Of a stretch of DNA of 37,897 nucleotides, positions 14,649 to 24,040 are shown one piece after another (the first letter of the stretch is position 1; the number at the start of each line of letters is the position of its first letter). Origin of the DNA: Bacillota bacterium (GTDB lineage Bacteria > Bacillota > Sulfobacillia > RBS10-35 > JAJYVN01); the NCBI GenBank assembly GCA_021806565.1, contig JAJZXK010000027.1, positions 1-37,897 on the forward strand. The letters are read 5' to 3'. The notes under the pieces are model-generated. The model did not search any database and was not told the origin of the DNA. It saw nothing but the letters and a program-made list of their open reading frames with translations. The position numbers were made by a program, and so were the translations under genes.

Positions 14649-16396
14649 CGGCCGTCGCGTTCCGCGGCTGCCGCGGGAGCCGGGGCGGCGTCCACCTCGT
14701 GGATGAAGCGATGGCCGCGCAGCAAGGATGCGGTGGCTCCCGCCCCCGTCAGCGCCGCCGCGAGTAGGAAGGCGGCGCCCAGGCCGGCAGAGAGCGCCGA
14801 CGCGATCAGGCCCGGAAAGAAGGGCGGCGACGCCAGACGGACGGCCGTCGCCCGAGGCAGGGCGGCGAACACCGCCGCCGGCAGCAGGTGGCGTAGCGGG
14901 TTGTAGCCCAGGAAGGCGGCGAACAGGGCGGCCGTGGGCGGCAGGTGCGCCGCGGCCGCCGCGGCGGCCGGCGGCACCCCGACGCGGGTCAACCCGTGCT
15001 GCAGGGCAAGCGGCAGCCGTCCGGCCAGCCCGACGATGGCGATGGAGAAGAACACGCCGATGCTCAGCATGTTGGCGGAGTTCTGGAAGGTGGCGCGCAT
15101 TCCGGACCCCGCGCCGCGGTGTTCGGCGGGTACGGCGTTCATGATCGAGGTCGTGTTGGGCGCGGCGAACATCCCCATACCGCAACCCATGGCGAAGAGC
15201 ACCCCCGCGAAGGGCAGGTAGTGGAAGTCCACCGGCAGTGCCCGTAGCGCGAGGAAGCCCGCGCCCAAGAGCAGCATCCCGGCCGTGGCAAAGGCGCGCG
15301 CCCCGTGGCGGTCGGAAAGCCAGCCGCAGATCGGACCGGCGACCAGGAACCCGGCCATCAGCGGAATCATGGCGATGGCGGCCTCAAAGGGGGTGCGCGA
15401 GAACGGCACCCCGTGCAGGGGCAGCCACACCCCCTGCAGCCAGATGATCAGCATGAACTGCAGACCGCCGTTGGCCAGCGAGGCCAGGAAGGCGCTGATG
15501 TTGGCGGCGGTGAACATGCGGATGCGGAAGAGTTCCAGGCGGAACATTGGGGCCGGCACCGTCGTCTCGATGCGCACGAACACCCACAGCAGCAGGACGC
15601 CGGCAGCCATCGCCCCCAGCACCAGCGGGTTGGTCCAGCCCATCGTCGCGCCACCGTACGGCTGGATGCCGTACGTCACCCCGACCAGCAGTGCGGTCAG
15701 ACCCAGGGCGAAGGTCAGGTTGCCCAGGTAGTCGATCGGCTGGCGCACCGCACCGGCGGAGGTCTCGCGCAGCATCAGGTAGGCCCAGACGGTGCCGGCC
15801 AATCCCAGCGGCACGCTGACAAGGAAGATGCCGCGCCACCAGACGGTCGCCAGTAGGCCGCCCAGGATCAGGCCGAGCAGCGATCCGGCGGTCGCCGCGA
15901 TCTGATTGATCCCCATGGCCAGGCCGCGCTCCGCCGGCGGGAAGGCGTCTGTGAGGATGGCCGCCCCGTTGGCGAAGAGGAAGGCGCCACCGATCCCCTG
16001 CACCAGCCGGAAGAGGATCATGGCCAGCGCCGCGGCGTTGCCCCGGCCGGGGGTCAGAAACAAGAGCAGCGAGCCGAGGGTGAACACCGCAAAGCCAAGA
16101 TTGTACAGGCGCACGCGGCCGTACAGATCCGAGATGCGGCCGAAGGTGACCAGAAACGCCGAGGTCACGATCATGTACCCGAGCAGCATCCACAACAGGT
16201 ACCCGATCTCGCCCGGGGCGAGCGGGTTGACGCCGATACCGCGGAAGATCGCCGGCAGGCTGATCAGGGTGATGCTGATGTTCAGCGTCGCCATCAACAC
16301 GCCGAGGGTGGTGTTCGACAGGGCGATCCACTTGTAGCCGGGCGGGACGGGACGGTGGCGGCGCGACTGGGCGGGCGCCGCGTTGGGCGCATGCAA
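14621..16396 (-). CDS. MFS drug/solute transporter (DHA2-like, 14 helices)
   Basis: Predicted 591 aa, on the long side for the family because of an extended loop before the last helix pair and a basic C-terminal tail. Landmarks are [18 protein letters not shown] near the N-terminus (DHA2 motif D1-like), [18 protein letters not shown] (MFS motif A) and [16 protein letters not shown] (motif C-like). It lies 34 bases behind a marR gene on the same strand, so the two form a small operon: a MarR repressor controlling its own efflux pump. The substrate is unknown. It is only distantly similar to the EmrB of this window and has no membrane-fusion partner. Confidence 0.87.
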   Translation of the reverse strand: MHAPNAAPAQSRRHRPVPPGYKWIALSNTTLGVLMATLNISITLISLPAIFRGIGVNPLAPGEIGYLLWMLLGYMIVTSAFLVTFGRISDLYGRVRLYNLGFAVFTLGSLLLFLTPGRGNAAALAMILFRLVQGIGGAFLFANGAAILTDAFPPAERGLAMGINQIAATAGSLLGLILGGLLATVWWRGIFLVSVPLGLAGTVWAYLMLRETSAGAVRQPIDYLGNLTFALGLTALLVGVTYGIQPYGGATMGWTNPLVLGAMAAGVLLLWVFVRIETTVPAPMFRLELFRIRMFTAANISAFLASLANGGLQFMLIIWLQGVWLPLHGVPFSRTPFEAAIAMIPLMAGFLVAGPICGWLSDRHGARAFATAGMLLLGAGFLALRALPVDFHYLPFAGVLFAMGCGMGMFAAPNTTSIMNAVPAEHRGAGSGMRATFQNSANMLSIGVFFSIAIVGLAGRLPLALQHGLTRVGVPPAAAAAAAHLPPTAALFAAFLGYNPLRHLLPAAVFAALPRATAVRLASPPFFPGLIASALSAGLGAAFLLAAALTGAGATASLLRGHRFIHEVDAAPAPAAAAERDGRQRRISPSA

Positions 16397-16430
16397 GGGT
16401 GAGGCTCCTTCCGAACGTGTGGACTGTCGG

Positions 16431-16910
16431 TCAGGCGCTGCCGGCCGGCGCGGAGGCCTCGCGGAAACGCAGTGCGCGGGCCACCCCGCTCAGTCCGGTG
16501 GTCAGGGCCCGGCGTTCATGCGGGCTGAGCCCGGCGCCGAGTTCCCTCAGCGCGGCCGCCTGGCGCGCGCGGCCCGCGGCCAGGGCCTCCCGGCCCGGTA
16601 CCGTGATGGCCAGCGGTACGGTGCGCCGGTCATCGCCGCGCGGCAGGCGCTCCACCAACCCCCGCCGCACCAGGGTGTCGATGGTGGCGCTGACGGTGGT
16701 CGGTGTCACATCCAACGCGGCGGCCAGGTCGCACGTGCGGCGCGGTCCGCGGTCCAAGCGCCGCAGTAGCCGGTACTGGGTCATCGTCAACGGGTATTGG
16801 GATCCGTCGGCCGTCGCATGGGAAACCAATCGGACGATGGCGGGCAGGACCTCCAGCGCCAGGACCACATCGCCGTCGACCGCTTCGGGTGCCTGCGCGG
16901 ACGAGATCAT
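16431..16910 (-). CDS. MarR-family transcriptional regulator of the adjacent MFS pump
   Basis: Predicted 159 aa. The winged helix reads [48 protein letters not shown], followed by the wing [15 protein letters not shown] with the conserved Asp-Asp-Arg-Arg. The protein is the first gene of an operon with the MFS transporter. Its promoter (TTGTCA-17-TATCAT) carries a TCATG-CT-CATGA palindrome over the -10 box, the classic arrangement for autorepression. Ligand unknown. Confidence 0.9.
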   Translation of the reverse strand: MISSAQAPEAVDGDVVLALEVLPAIVRLVSHATADGSQYPLTMTQYRLLRRLDRGPRRTCDLAAALDVTPTTVSATIDTLVRRGLVERLPRGDDRRTVPLAITVPGREALAAGRARQAAALRELGAGLSPHERRALTTGLSGVARALRFREASAPAGSA

Positions 16911-16929
16911 GCGTACACCTCACGTTCAG

Positions 16930-16966
16930 TCATGCTCATGATAGGGCGGATGCGGCGCGCTGACAA
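16930..16966 (-). promoter_or_regulatory. Promoter of marR-MFS operon with operator palindrome over the -10 box
   Basis: On the minus strand, TTGTCA (16966-16961), 17 bases, then TATCAT (16943-16938). The perfect 5-2-5 inverted repeat TCATG-CT-CATGA (16930-16941 on the plus strand) overlaps the -10 box and the start region. The gene starts 20 bases beyond the palindrome. Both promoter boxes match sigma-A consensus at 4-5 of 6 positions. Confidence 0.6.
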
Positions 16967-17092
16967 GGGCTGTCGCCGCTGATGCCGCCGTATGAAAAAC
17001 GGGTGATCACGCCGGCGGTCGTTGTGGGTCGACCGGGCGTAGCGGAGGGAATGCCGCTGGACGATGCCGCTGAACACCGCGGTGGGTCCGCG

Positions 17093-18361
17093 TCAGCCGA
17101 TGTCCGGCGGCTGGAGCGGCGGCCGGTCGGCCGTCGCTGCGGCCGCCGCCGCGAGTCGCCGCCAGAGCCCGCGGCGCAGGTGGGCCGCGTCGGGATCGCG
17201 CGCCAGGTTGCGCAGTTGGTGCGGGTCCTGTTCCAGGTCGAAAAGGTGCGTGGTCTCGCCGCTTGCGGCCGACACCGCGATGAGGTGGCGGGCGGTGCGC
17301 AGGGCCCGCCATTCGTCCGGCGCGCCGAGGCGGCCCTCGATGTATACGGGGTCGTCCGGGGCCGGGGCCATCCCGGTGAGCCAGGCACTGAGGTCGCGGC
17401 CCTGCACGCCGGCGGGCGCGGGGAGCCCCGCCAGCCCGAGCAGCGTCGGGCACAGGTCGACGGACGCCACGCAGACGCCGGCCTGGACCCCCGTCTGGAT
17501 CCGCTCCGGCCAGCGCAACAGCAACGGGACGCGGATGGACGGCTCCTGTGGCATGCCCTTTCGGTACAGGCCGTGCTCTCCCAGAAGGTCGCCATGGTCC
17601 GCGGTGAAGCAGACCATGGTGTCCGACGCGGCCCCAAGGCGGTCCAGCGTCCGCAACAGGCGGTCCACGTTGTCGTCGAGCGAGGTCACCAGTCCGTAGT
17701 AGCGGGCGCGTTCCGATTGCGACCGCTGCGCTTCGGCCGGCGGTACGCTCGGGGGTAGGGGCATGTCCTGGGGGCGGTAGCGCCCGGCCGTACGGGCCGG
17801 GGGCTGCAGCGGGGTGTGCGGCGGACCCCAGGCGACGACGAGGCAGAACGGCCGCGGATCGTCCGCCTCCAGGAAGTCGCAGGCGAGGTCGGTCTGCAGG
17901 TCCGGTTCGTAGCGGTCGGAGGCGATCGGCTCGTCGCGGTCGCGGTAGTAGACGGGGGCGTGGTAGGCGTGGCCGCGGTTGAAGGCGGCCCAGTATTCGA
18001 AGCCGTGGCGCCTCGGCCCCGGGGGGACGAACCCCGGCTTTTCCTCGCCGTCCAAGTGCCACTTGCCGATGTAGCCGGTGCGGTAGCCGGCCGCGGCGAA
18101 CACCTGGGCGAAGGCGACCTCGTGTTCCGGTAGGCGCAGATCGTTGTGGGTCACACCCGTGACGTGCGGGTAGCGGCCGGTCAGCAGGGCGGCCCGGGAG
18201 GGCGTGCAGACCGGATCGACGGTGAACGTGGAAGGCAGGTGCAGCCCGGTCGAGGCCAGACGGTCGAGGGCCGGAGTCTGCACCACTGGGTCGCCGGCGC
18301 AGCCGAGCGCGTCGCCGCGCCATTGGTCGGCATACAGCAACAGGATGTTCGGGCGCTTCAC
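17093..18361 (-). CDS. Type I sulfatase (arylsulfatase/choline-sulfatase-like)
   Basis: Predicted 422 aa from GTG 18361, where the protein opens with KRPNILLLYADQWRGDALGC, the standard sulfatase start with the metal-binding Asp (D12). The open frame extends about 175 codons further upstream, but that part is low-complexity and overlaps the divergent gene, so I reject it. The sulfatase signature CTPSRAALLTGRYPH places the formylglycine-forming Cys at residue 52. FTADHGDLLGEHGLYRKG supplies the later metal ligands. Such enzymes hydrolyse sulfate esters; phosphonate-ester hydrolases of the same fold are an alternative. No signal peptide is seen, so it is probably cytoplasmic. No formylglycine-generating enzyme or anSME is in the window. 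The 110-base and longer gap to marR (16982-17092) shows no gene. Confidence 0.88.
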   Translation of the reverse strand: MKRPNILLLYADQWRGDALGCAGDPVVQTPALDRLASTGLHLPSTFTVDPVCTPSRAALLTGRYPHVTGVTHNDLRLPEHEVAFAQVFAAAGYRTGYIGKWHLDGEEKPGFVPPGPRRHGFEYWAAFNRGHAYHAPVYYRDRDEPIASDRYEPDLQTDLACDFLEADDPRPFCLVVAWGPPHTPLQPPARTAGRYRPQDMPLPPSVPPAEAQRSQSERARYYGLVTSLDDNVDRLLRTLDRLGAASDTMVCFTADHGDLLGEHGLYRKGMPQEPSIRVPLLLRWPERIQTGVQAGVCVASVDLCPTLLGLAGLPAPAGVQGRDLSAWLTGMAPAPDDPVYIEGRLGAPDEWRALRTARHLIAVSAASGETTHLFDLEQDPHQLRNLARDPDAAHLRRGLWRRLAAAAAATADRPPLQPPDIG

Positions 18362-18576
18362 CGCACCGCCGCCCACGGGTGCCGCCCCCCTTCGCCCCTC
18401 GGACCGGCGCCGTCTCCGGGAGCCGGGGACCGAGGAATACCCAGGCCTTCCGGCCGCTGGCCGGCCGCCCTGCGTGCAGGTTGTACGGGGGAGGGATCCC
18501 GCGGGCCCTGGTCGACGTCTCCAGGGGAAACCGCGCGTCACGGCGAACGGCGCGCCTGGGGACGGGGGGATGGTGC

Positions 18577-19881
18577 GTGGAACCGCGGCGTGCGCGCAGG
18601 CTGGCGACCCGTCGTCGCCGCCCGCAGGAGGACCCTGTACCGGCCGGTCCGCGCCGGTTGCGGACGGGTTGGCTCGTGGGCCTGGGAGTGGCCGGGGCGG
18701 CGCTGGTCGCGGTGGCGGCCTTCGCGCGTGGGCGGCCGCCGCACCCCGCACCGGGCCGGACGGCGTCCACGGCTTCGACGCCGGGCCGGACGGGGTCGTC
18801 GTCGGCCCGGAATGCCCTGCGGTCGGTATCGGGTTCCAGTTCCAGTTCCGGCTCCTCGTCCGCGGCCGGCCGCTCGGCGGCGGCAAAACGCGGCGGCACG
18901 GCGCGGGTGCGTGTGAACGCGACGGCGCCTGCCGCGCACTGGCTCACCCTGCCCAACCTGGTCGGTTCCGGCCACTTCGCCGTCAGCAGCCTGCGCGTGG
19001 GACCCGGCGGCGGCGCCTGGCTGGGGCTGAACAGCCCCGCCGGACCGTATCTGGTGCGGGCGGCCGGCGGCACCGTAAGCGGTTGGCCGGTGGCCGGTTA
19101 CCACGCCGCCGCGCGCCTGCTTCCGGCCGGTCCGGGACCCGGCGCGCCGCAACTGCAGGCCGTCGGACCGCACCACGTCTGGCTCACGGTCGCCGACGGC
19201 TGGCAATTGCTGAGCTTCGACCGCAGCCGCCACAGCTTCTCCGCCTATCCCGGGGTGCCCGCTGTGGCGGTGGCGACCGCCGGCACGTACAGCGTCGCCC
19301 TCGACGTGCCGCGCGGACCGCGCGGCGTACCGTCCGGTCCGCCGTACCTCAGCGTCGCTCCCATCGGCGGTACGGCCGCGCGTTCGGTGCTACTGCCCGG
19401 GGCGACGGTGGCCGATGCCGACGGGACCCTCCTGGCCGGCGCCTCCGGCTGGGCCATGGCGATCGCCGGGCGGACCGTCTGGTCGGTCCCCCTTGCGGGC
19501 GGGGCGGCCAGGGTGTGGGCAACCCTGCCCGCGGGCGCCGACGGCGCCGCCGCGGCGTGGGGCGGCGGCCGTCTGTGGTTTCCGCTGGGGGGGGCCGTGG
19601 ATTCGCTGCGTCCAGGCGGGGCGCCGCGGGTTCTGGCCGCGTCGCGCGCGGTACCACCGCGGGCGGGGAGCCGGTTGGCCTGGAGCGGCGGACGGTTGTG
19701 GTGGGTGGGTGCCGGCGCGCTCGAGTCGGCGGCGCCTGGTGACGCCCGTGCGGCGGCGGCGGCATATCCGGCCGGCCTGACCATTCCCGCCACCGGCCCC
19801 GGGGCGCCGCGGGTGGTCGCGGGTCCGGGCGGCGTCTACTGCTCTGTCGGCAACCGGCTCCTGCACCGCACGGCGGGTTAG
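18577..19881 (+). CDS. Membrane-anchored extracytoplasmic protein with a repeat-rich, propeller-like domain
   Basis: Predicted 434 aa from GTG 18577, chosen because GGGGGGA (18564-18570) lies 6 bases upstream; the frame is open further 5' but that part lacks protein character. Basic residues 1-26 precede one membrane helix (about 29-50). A Ser/Gly/Ala-rich linker SVSGSSSSSGSSS, encoded by repeated TTCCAG-type units, runs to about residue 105. The remaining 330 residues are rich in short beta segments with recurring GG-x-W/L-W-x and G(G)xVxxL patterns (GGGAWLGLN, HHVWLTVADG, SGWAMAIAG, GGRLWFPLGG, GGRLWWVGAG), suggesting a beta-propeller. No catalytic motif is evident. It is divergent from the sulfatase gene and upstream of the glycoside hydrolase. 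Confidence 0.6.
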   Translation: MEPRRARRLATRRRRPQEDPVPAGPRRLRTGWLVGLGVAGAALVAVAAFARGRPPHPAPGRTASTASTPGRTGSSSARNALRSVSGSSSSSGSSSAAGRSAAAKRGGTARVRVNATAPAAHWLTLPNLVGSGHFAVSSLRVGPGGGAWLGLNSPAGPYLVRAAGGTVSGWPVAGYHAAARLLPAGPGPGAPQLQAVGPHHVWLTVADGWQLLSFDRSRHSFSAYPGVPAVAVATAGTYSVALDVPRGPRGVPSGPPYLSVAPIGGTAARSVLLPGATVADADGTLLAGASGWAMAIAGRTVWSVPLAGGAARVWATLPAGADGAAAAWGGGRLWFPLGGAVDSLRPGGAPRVLAASRAVPPRAGSRLAWSGGRLWWVGAGALESAAPGDARAAAAAYPAGLTIPATGPGAPRVVAGPGGVYCSVGNRLLHRTAG

Positions 19882-20031
19882 GGCCCCGGCCGGTGTGCGG
19901 TTGTGGGCCTTGAATCTCCCGTTTGAACAACCGCTTTCCGCCAGCGGTCGGCAGGGCAGGAACGGCCTATTCGCCGGCGAACGCGGCGCGGTGCCGTGCC
20001 GTGTGGATTGCGATGTTCGGGGGGATGGGGC

Positions 20032-21138
20032 GTGGCCGGACGCTGGGCCGGGTTGGCCGCTACCGTTGTGGTGGCGTCCGTGCTGGCGGGTTGCGCCCTC
20101 CCGTTCAGTGCGCCGCGCCGGTTGCCGCTCGGGGTCGATGTTGGGTGGGTCGAGGTCGGTCCGCCCGCGATGCCGCTGATGACGGCCGCCCGCGCCAAGC
20201 AGGTGCATGCGGCGGGCGCGGGGTTGGCGCGCGTGGAGTTCCGCAGCCAGCCGTATTTCGGCGCCATCAACGCGTCTTTCGACCGGGGCTATGGAAAGAT
20301 CGTCCAGAACCTGGCGGCGGCCCACGTGCAGGTCCTCGGATTGCTGGACTACACGACGGTCTCCGGCGGCCAGTCGGCGTGGGACCAGGGTGGTTCGTCC
20401 AACAGCACCAGCGGCGGCGCCAACGCGTACACGCGCCAATTCGCCCGCACCGCGGCGGCCATCATGAGCACCTTTCGCGGCCGCGTGCGCTATTGGGAGA
20501 TCTGGAACGAGCCGAACGCCTGGCACCACAACAACGGCGGCGGCCGGTACTCCGGCGGCACCTTCATGTATCCGAACACCTATGCGGCGCTGCTGCGGGA
20601 GACCTACCATCAGGCGGTGCAGGTCGACCACATCCCGGTCACGATCGTCTCTGGCGGTCTGCTCGGAGGGGCGTTCGGCGGCAACTACAGCCCCGCCAAC
20701 TCGGGAGCCGTTTACCTGCAGCAGGTGTTCGCCTGCTGGAAGGCCCAGGGGGTGCATCCCTACCCGCTGGACGCCGTCGGCCAGCACCTGTATATCGCGC
20801 AGGGCGGGATCGCGGGCAGCGTGGTGACGGCCGCCCAGGTATCCGAATACCTGCGCTGGGTGCATGACGTGCCCGTGCGCTACGGTGCCCCGCACCTGCC
20901 GACCTTCCTGACGGAGGTCGGCTGGTCGAGCGGACAGGTCGGCGGCGCCGACAAGGCGCGCAACCTGCGCACGGCACTGACGGTGGCGACGCGCACCCCG
21001 TACGTGCATGCGTTCGTGTGGTTCAATCTGCAGTCGGGCAACGGCATGCGCTATGGTCTCTACCATCCGAGCGGCGCGCCGAGCGCTGCGGACCGGGCGT
21101 ACCGTCAGTTGGCGCACGGCTGGATGCGCGGTGGCTGA
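20032..21138 (+). CDS. Lipoprotein glycoside hydrolase of clan GH-A (cellulase/GH39-like fold)
   Basis: Predicted 368 aa from GTG 20032, which has GGGGGGATGGGG just upstream. The signal peptide ends in VVASVLAGC, with C21 lipidated. The barrel shows the clan GH-A acid/base motif RYWEIWNEPNAW (E160) and the nucleophile motif FLTEVGWSSG (E295), so both catalytic glutamates are present and at the usual distance. GQHLYI and FVWFNLQ fit barrel strands 6 and 8. Family and substrate cannot be set by eye; GH5, GH39 and related groups share these motifs. It would act on a glycan outside the membrane. The 150 bases before it contain no recognisable promoter. Confidence 0.8.
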   Translation: MAGRWAGLAATVVVASVLAGCALPFSAPRRLPLGVDVGWVEVGPPAMPLMTAARAKQVHAAGAGLARVEFRSQPYFGAINASFDRGYGKIVQNLAAAHVQVLGLLDYTTVSGGQSAWDQGGSSNSTSGGANAYTRQFARTAAAIMSTFRGRVRYWEIWNEPNAWHHNNGGGRYSGGTFMYPNTYAALLRETYHQAVQVDHIPVTIVSGGLLGGAFGGNYSPANSGAVYLQQVFACWKAQGVHPYPLDAVGQHLYIAQGGIAGSVVTAAQVSEYLRWVHDVPVRYGAPHLPTFLTEVGWSSGQVGGADKARNLRTALTVATRTPYVHAFVWFNLQSGNGMRYGLYHPSGAPSAADRAYRQLAHGWMRGG

Positions 21139-21164
21139 ACGCTGGCCGGCTGCCCGCCCGTGCC

Positions 21165-22268
21165 TTACGGGGTGTTCTGCAGCAGTTCGGCTGGATAGTC
21201 CGGCAGGACGTCGGCGATCTCCGTTCCGGGTCGCCCGGGGGCCGCGTCGCGCTCGTCGGGCGCTGTCCGGACCCTATCGGCGCCGGCCAGCACCCGGAAG
21301 CGGGGACGATCCGGCCCGGCCTCGGTCTGGGCGGTGACGACGGCGATCTCACCACTGCGCAGTTGCAGGATGCTGCCCACCGGGTATGCGGCGACGCGGG
21401 CCCGCAGCAGTCCGGTGAAATCCGCGTCCAGGCGGCCGGCACCAGCCTCCGCTTCCAACTCGGCCAGCACCACGTGCGGCGGCCGTGGATCGGACCCGGG
21501 GCGGCTGCCTGTCGCCGCATCGTAGCAGTCGGCGACGGCGACCAGCCGCGCCCAGGGGTGGATTTGTCCGCCGGACAGTCCGCGCGGATAGCCGCTGCCG
21601 TCGAGGCGTTCATGGTGTTGGAAGGCGATGTGGGCCGCTCGCAGGTCGATCTCCTGTTGGCGCCGCAACAGTTCGAAGCCGTCGACCGTGTGGCGCTGCA
21701 ACCGCCCATACTCCGCCGGCGAAAGCGGTGAGGTCTGCGAGACCACATCCATACAGAAGATCTTGCCGATGTCGTGCAGCAGGGCGCCGATGCCCAGGTG
21801 GCGCAGGTCGACGCGGTCGAGTCCGAGTTGGGAGTCGGCGGCCAGCAGCAGGGCGTAGGCACAGACGTTGACCGAGTGGGTGAACAGTTCGCCTTCCGGG
21901 TTGCGCAGGTTGAGCAGGTTGACCGCCAGCGCCCGGCTGGACTGCATGCAGCGCAGGATGTCTTCAATCACCGCAAGGATCCCGGCCGCCTGGATGCCCC
22001 CGCCGCTCGCGGCCGCCGAACTCATGCAGCGGGTGACGGTGCGGGTGGCCTGGTCGCGGGTCGCCGCGCGCAGGGGTTCGGTTTGGAGGACGTCCGGGGC
22101 GAGCGGGTCGACGATCCCGATTGAGCGGTAGCCGCGGGCGGTCAGTTCGCGCACATAGCGGGGTGTGAGTACGCTGCCGGCGGCGAGCAGCAACCGCCCG
22201 CGCTCGTCATAGACGTCGAAGGCCAAGCGCTCCCCGGTCAGGGCGTCGCCCACCAAGACCACGCGCAT
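21165..22268 (-). CDS. HD-GYP domain protein, probable cyclic di-GMP phosphodiesterase
   Basis: Predicted 367 aa from ATG 22268 (GGGAAGGAACGG upstream); an earlier start at 22286 is possible but lacks a better site. The N-terminal 100 residues start MRVVLVGDALTGERLAFDVYDERGRLLLAAGSVLTP, the domain commonly found before HD-GYP. The HD motif LLHDIGK (H165, D166) and the GYP signature HHERLDGSGYP (218-228) are complete, with VADCYDAATG following. HD-GYP proteins hydrolyse cyclic di-GMP. The C-terminal 80 residues (YPVGSILQLRSGEIAVVT) resemble the domain seen at the end of many clostridial HD-GYP proteins. No GGDEF protein is in the window. It lies 66 bases downstream of the TPR gene. Confidence 0.92.
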   Translation of the reverse strand: MRVVLVGDALTGERLAFDVYDERGRLLLAAGSVLTPRYVRELTARGYRSIGIVDPLAPDVLQTEPLRAATRDQATRTVTRCMSSAAASGGGIQAAGILAVIEDILRCMQSSRALAVNLLNLRNPEGELFTHSVNVCAYALLLAADSQLGLDRVDLRHLGIGALLHDIGKIFCMDVVSQTSPLSPAEYGRLQRHTVDGFELLRRQQEIDLRAAHIAFQHHERLDGSGYPRGLSGGQIHPWARLVAVADCYDAATGSRPGSDPRPPHVVLAELEAEAGAGRLDADFTGLLRARVAAYPVGSILQLRSGEIAVVTAQTEAGPDRPRFRVLAGADRVRTAPDERDAAPGRPGTEIADVLPDYPAELLQNTP

Positions 22269-22334
22269 GGATCCGTTCCTTCCCACACCGCCGGATGGTG
22301 CACGGGCATTGCCATGCGGGCTTCGCCACCGGCT

Positions 22335-24038
22335 TCATGGGCCCTGTTGCAGGAGGCGGCGGAAGCCGTCCTCGGCGACCACCGTCCGCCATACCGGATC
22401 CTGGACGGCGCGGCGCCGCAGCCCCGGGGCCGCCGCCAACGCCTGCTCCAGCGCCGCGTGGGCGTCCGCGGTCCGCCCGGAAAGGAACAGGGCGCACGCG
22501 AGGTCGTAGCGGGCACGGGGGTCGTCGGGACGCCCTCCGACCGCCCACTGGCATTCCTGCAGAGCGGCCTCCAGGACGGCCGGGTCGGGGTGCGCGTCCC
22601 GCATCGCCGCCGCCAACAGGGCGTGGCGCCGGGCCGCCCGCGCTTCGGCGTGCTCGGGCGCGGCGTCCAATGCCCGGTCGGCGCTGGCCAGGGCCGCGCC
22701 GAGCTCAGCGGCGTCGGTCGCGCCCAACCGCTGCGCCTCGGCCAGCCCGGCCAGAATGCCTGGATCGGCGGGCCGGTGGGCCAGGGCCTGGCCGAAGTCT
22801 TCCAGGGCCGCCGGCAGGTGGCTGGCTTCACCGATTTCGGCCAAGCGCAGGTGGGTGCCGCCGCGGCCGGCCAGCCGCGCCGCATCGGTGGGGTCGTCGT
22901 CGACGACGCGGTCATAGATCGCCAGCGCTTCCCGCCAGGCGTCCAGCGCGGCCCGCCGTTCCCCCGCTCGGTCCAGGGCGTCTCCCCACTCCACCCAGGC
23001 GGCCGCGCGTGTGGTGGCCACCACTTCGACCTCGCGGACGCCCGCCGCCGATTCGGCGGTGGCGAGGTCCGCCAGCGCTTGGCGCCACACCAGGGTGGCG
23101 CGGGCGTCGCTGCGCGCCCGCAACGCGCAGGCCGCGGCCACGCGCGCGTCGGCGCGCACCAGGGCCGCCGCGACGTGGCGCGGCTGGTCCGTGAGCACCT
23201 CGCTCGCGGCGGCGATGGCCTCGTCGGTGCGTTCGGCCGGGGTATCGCCCAGGCGCGCCAGGCGGGTGGCCTCGACGGCGCGCAAGAGGAGCGGTGCCTG
23301 CCATCCGGGCCGGTTGCGCAGCGCCCGCGCGCAGTCGCTCAGGCAGAGCCGGCGCAGCCGGATCTCCGCCGCGCGCCGCCCGGAGCGCTGGTACAAAGAC
23401 GCCAGCGTCGAGGCGATCTGGGCGCGGTGCTGCACGGCATCAGGGGCGTGGGGCCGCAGTTCGAGCGAGCGGTCCAGATCCTCCAGACTGCGCTGGAAAC
23501 CGGCGATCGCCTCGCGGTCCGGCGCGTCCTCGTGCAGGGCGGCCAGCGCCAGGGCCCGCTCGTGCAGCACATCGGCACGCCGCGGCTGGGCCGCCAGCAC
23601 GCGGTCATAGCGCTCCACCGCTTGGCCCAGCAACTCCGCGCGGGGCTCGGCCTCGTCCGGTTGCGGCAGGGTGCGGGCCAGGTTTTGCAGCACCAGGGCG
23701 TGTTCACGCCAGATCTCGGCCTCGTCCGGGCTCAGGGATTCGGCCCGGGCGTACGCCTCGTGGGCGTCGGCGATCCAGGCGTCGGCCTCGCGCTTTGCTT
23801 GCGCGGCGGCCGCCGCGCCGGCGGTCTGGAAGAGCAGCGTGCCGCGCAGCCGCCAGAGAGCGCCGTCGTCAGGCGCCTGTTCCAGGCCCCACTCGACCCA
23901 GCGACGGGCGGCATCGGGGTGGCCGGTGGCCAAAAGGTAACCGGCGGCGGTACGGACGAAGCGGGCCGCGCAACGGGTGATCCAGTCCACTTGCTCGTGA
24001 TTCGCCCCCCGAGCGACGGCCCCTCGTTCGGTGTTCAA
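22335..24038 (-). CDS. TPR-repeat protein
   Basis: Predicted 567 aa, almost wholly helical and Ala/Arg/Glu-rich. Many 34-residue tetratricopeptide-like units can be seen, for example AARRWVEWGLEQAPDDGALW, ERYDRVLAAQPRRADVLHERAL, EDLDRSLELRPHAPDAVQHRA and ALASADRALDAAPEHAEARAARR, with the typical A8/A20/P32 spacing. No signal peptide or membrane helix, so it is likely a cytoplasmic scaffold. The TTG start at 24038 is 2 bases after the stop of the lipoprotein gene, so the two are probably translationally coupled; GTG 23990 is an alternative start. Partner proteins are unknown. Confidence 0.8.
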   Translation of the reverse strand: MNTERGAVARGANHEQVDWITRCAARFVRTAAGYLLATGHPDAARRWVEWGLEQAPDDGALWRLRGTLLFQTAGAAAAAQAKREADAWIADAHEAYARAESLSPDEAEIWREHALVLQNLARTLPQPDEAEPRAELLGQAVERYDRVLAAQPRRADVLHERALALAALHEDAPDREAIAGFQRSLEDLDRSLELRPHAPDAVQHRAQIASTLASLYQRSGRRAAEIRLRRLCLSDCARALRNRPGWQAPLLLRAVEATRLARLGDTPAERTDEAIAAASEVLTDQPRHVAAALVRADARVAAACALRARSDARATLVWRQALADLATAESAAGVREVEVVATTRAAAWVEWGDALDRAGERRAALDAWREALAIYDRVVDDDPTDAARLAGRGGTHLRLAEIGEASHLPAALEDFGQALAHRPADPGILAGLAEAQRLGATDAAELGAALASADRALDAAPEHAEARAARRHALLAAAMRDAHPDPAVLEAALQECQWAVGGRPDDPRARYDLACALFLSGRTADAHAALEQALAAAPGLRRRAVQDPVWRTVVAEDGFRRLLQQGP

Positions 24039-24040
24039 GA

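Noticed and set aside
18362-18886. 175-codon upstream extension of the sulfatase
   Set aside because: Low complexity, overlaps the divergent gene, and sulfatases begin at the KRPNILLL strand.
17007-19073. 688-codon minus-strand open frame over the sulfatase
   Set aside because: It is in a different frame from the clear sulfatase and has Arg/Pro-rich low-complexity product.
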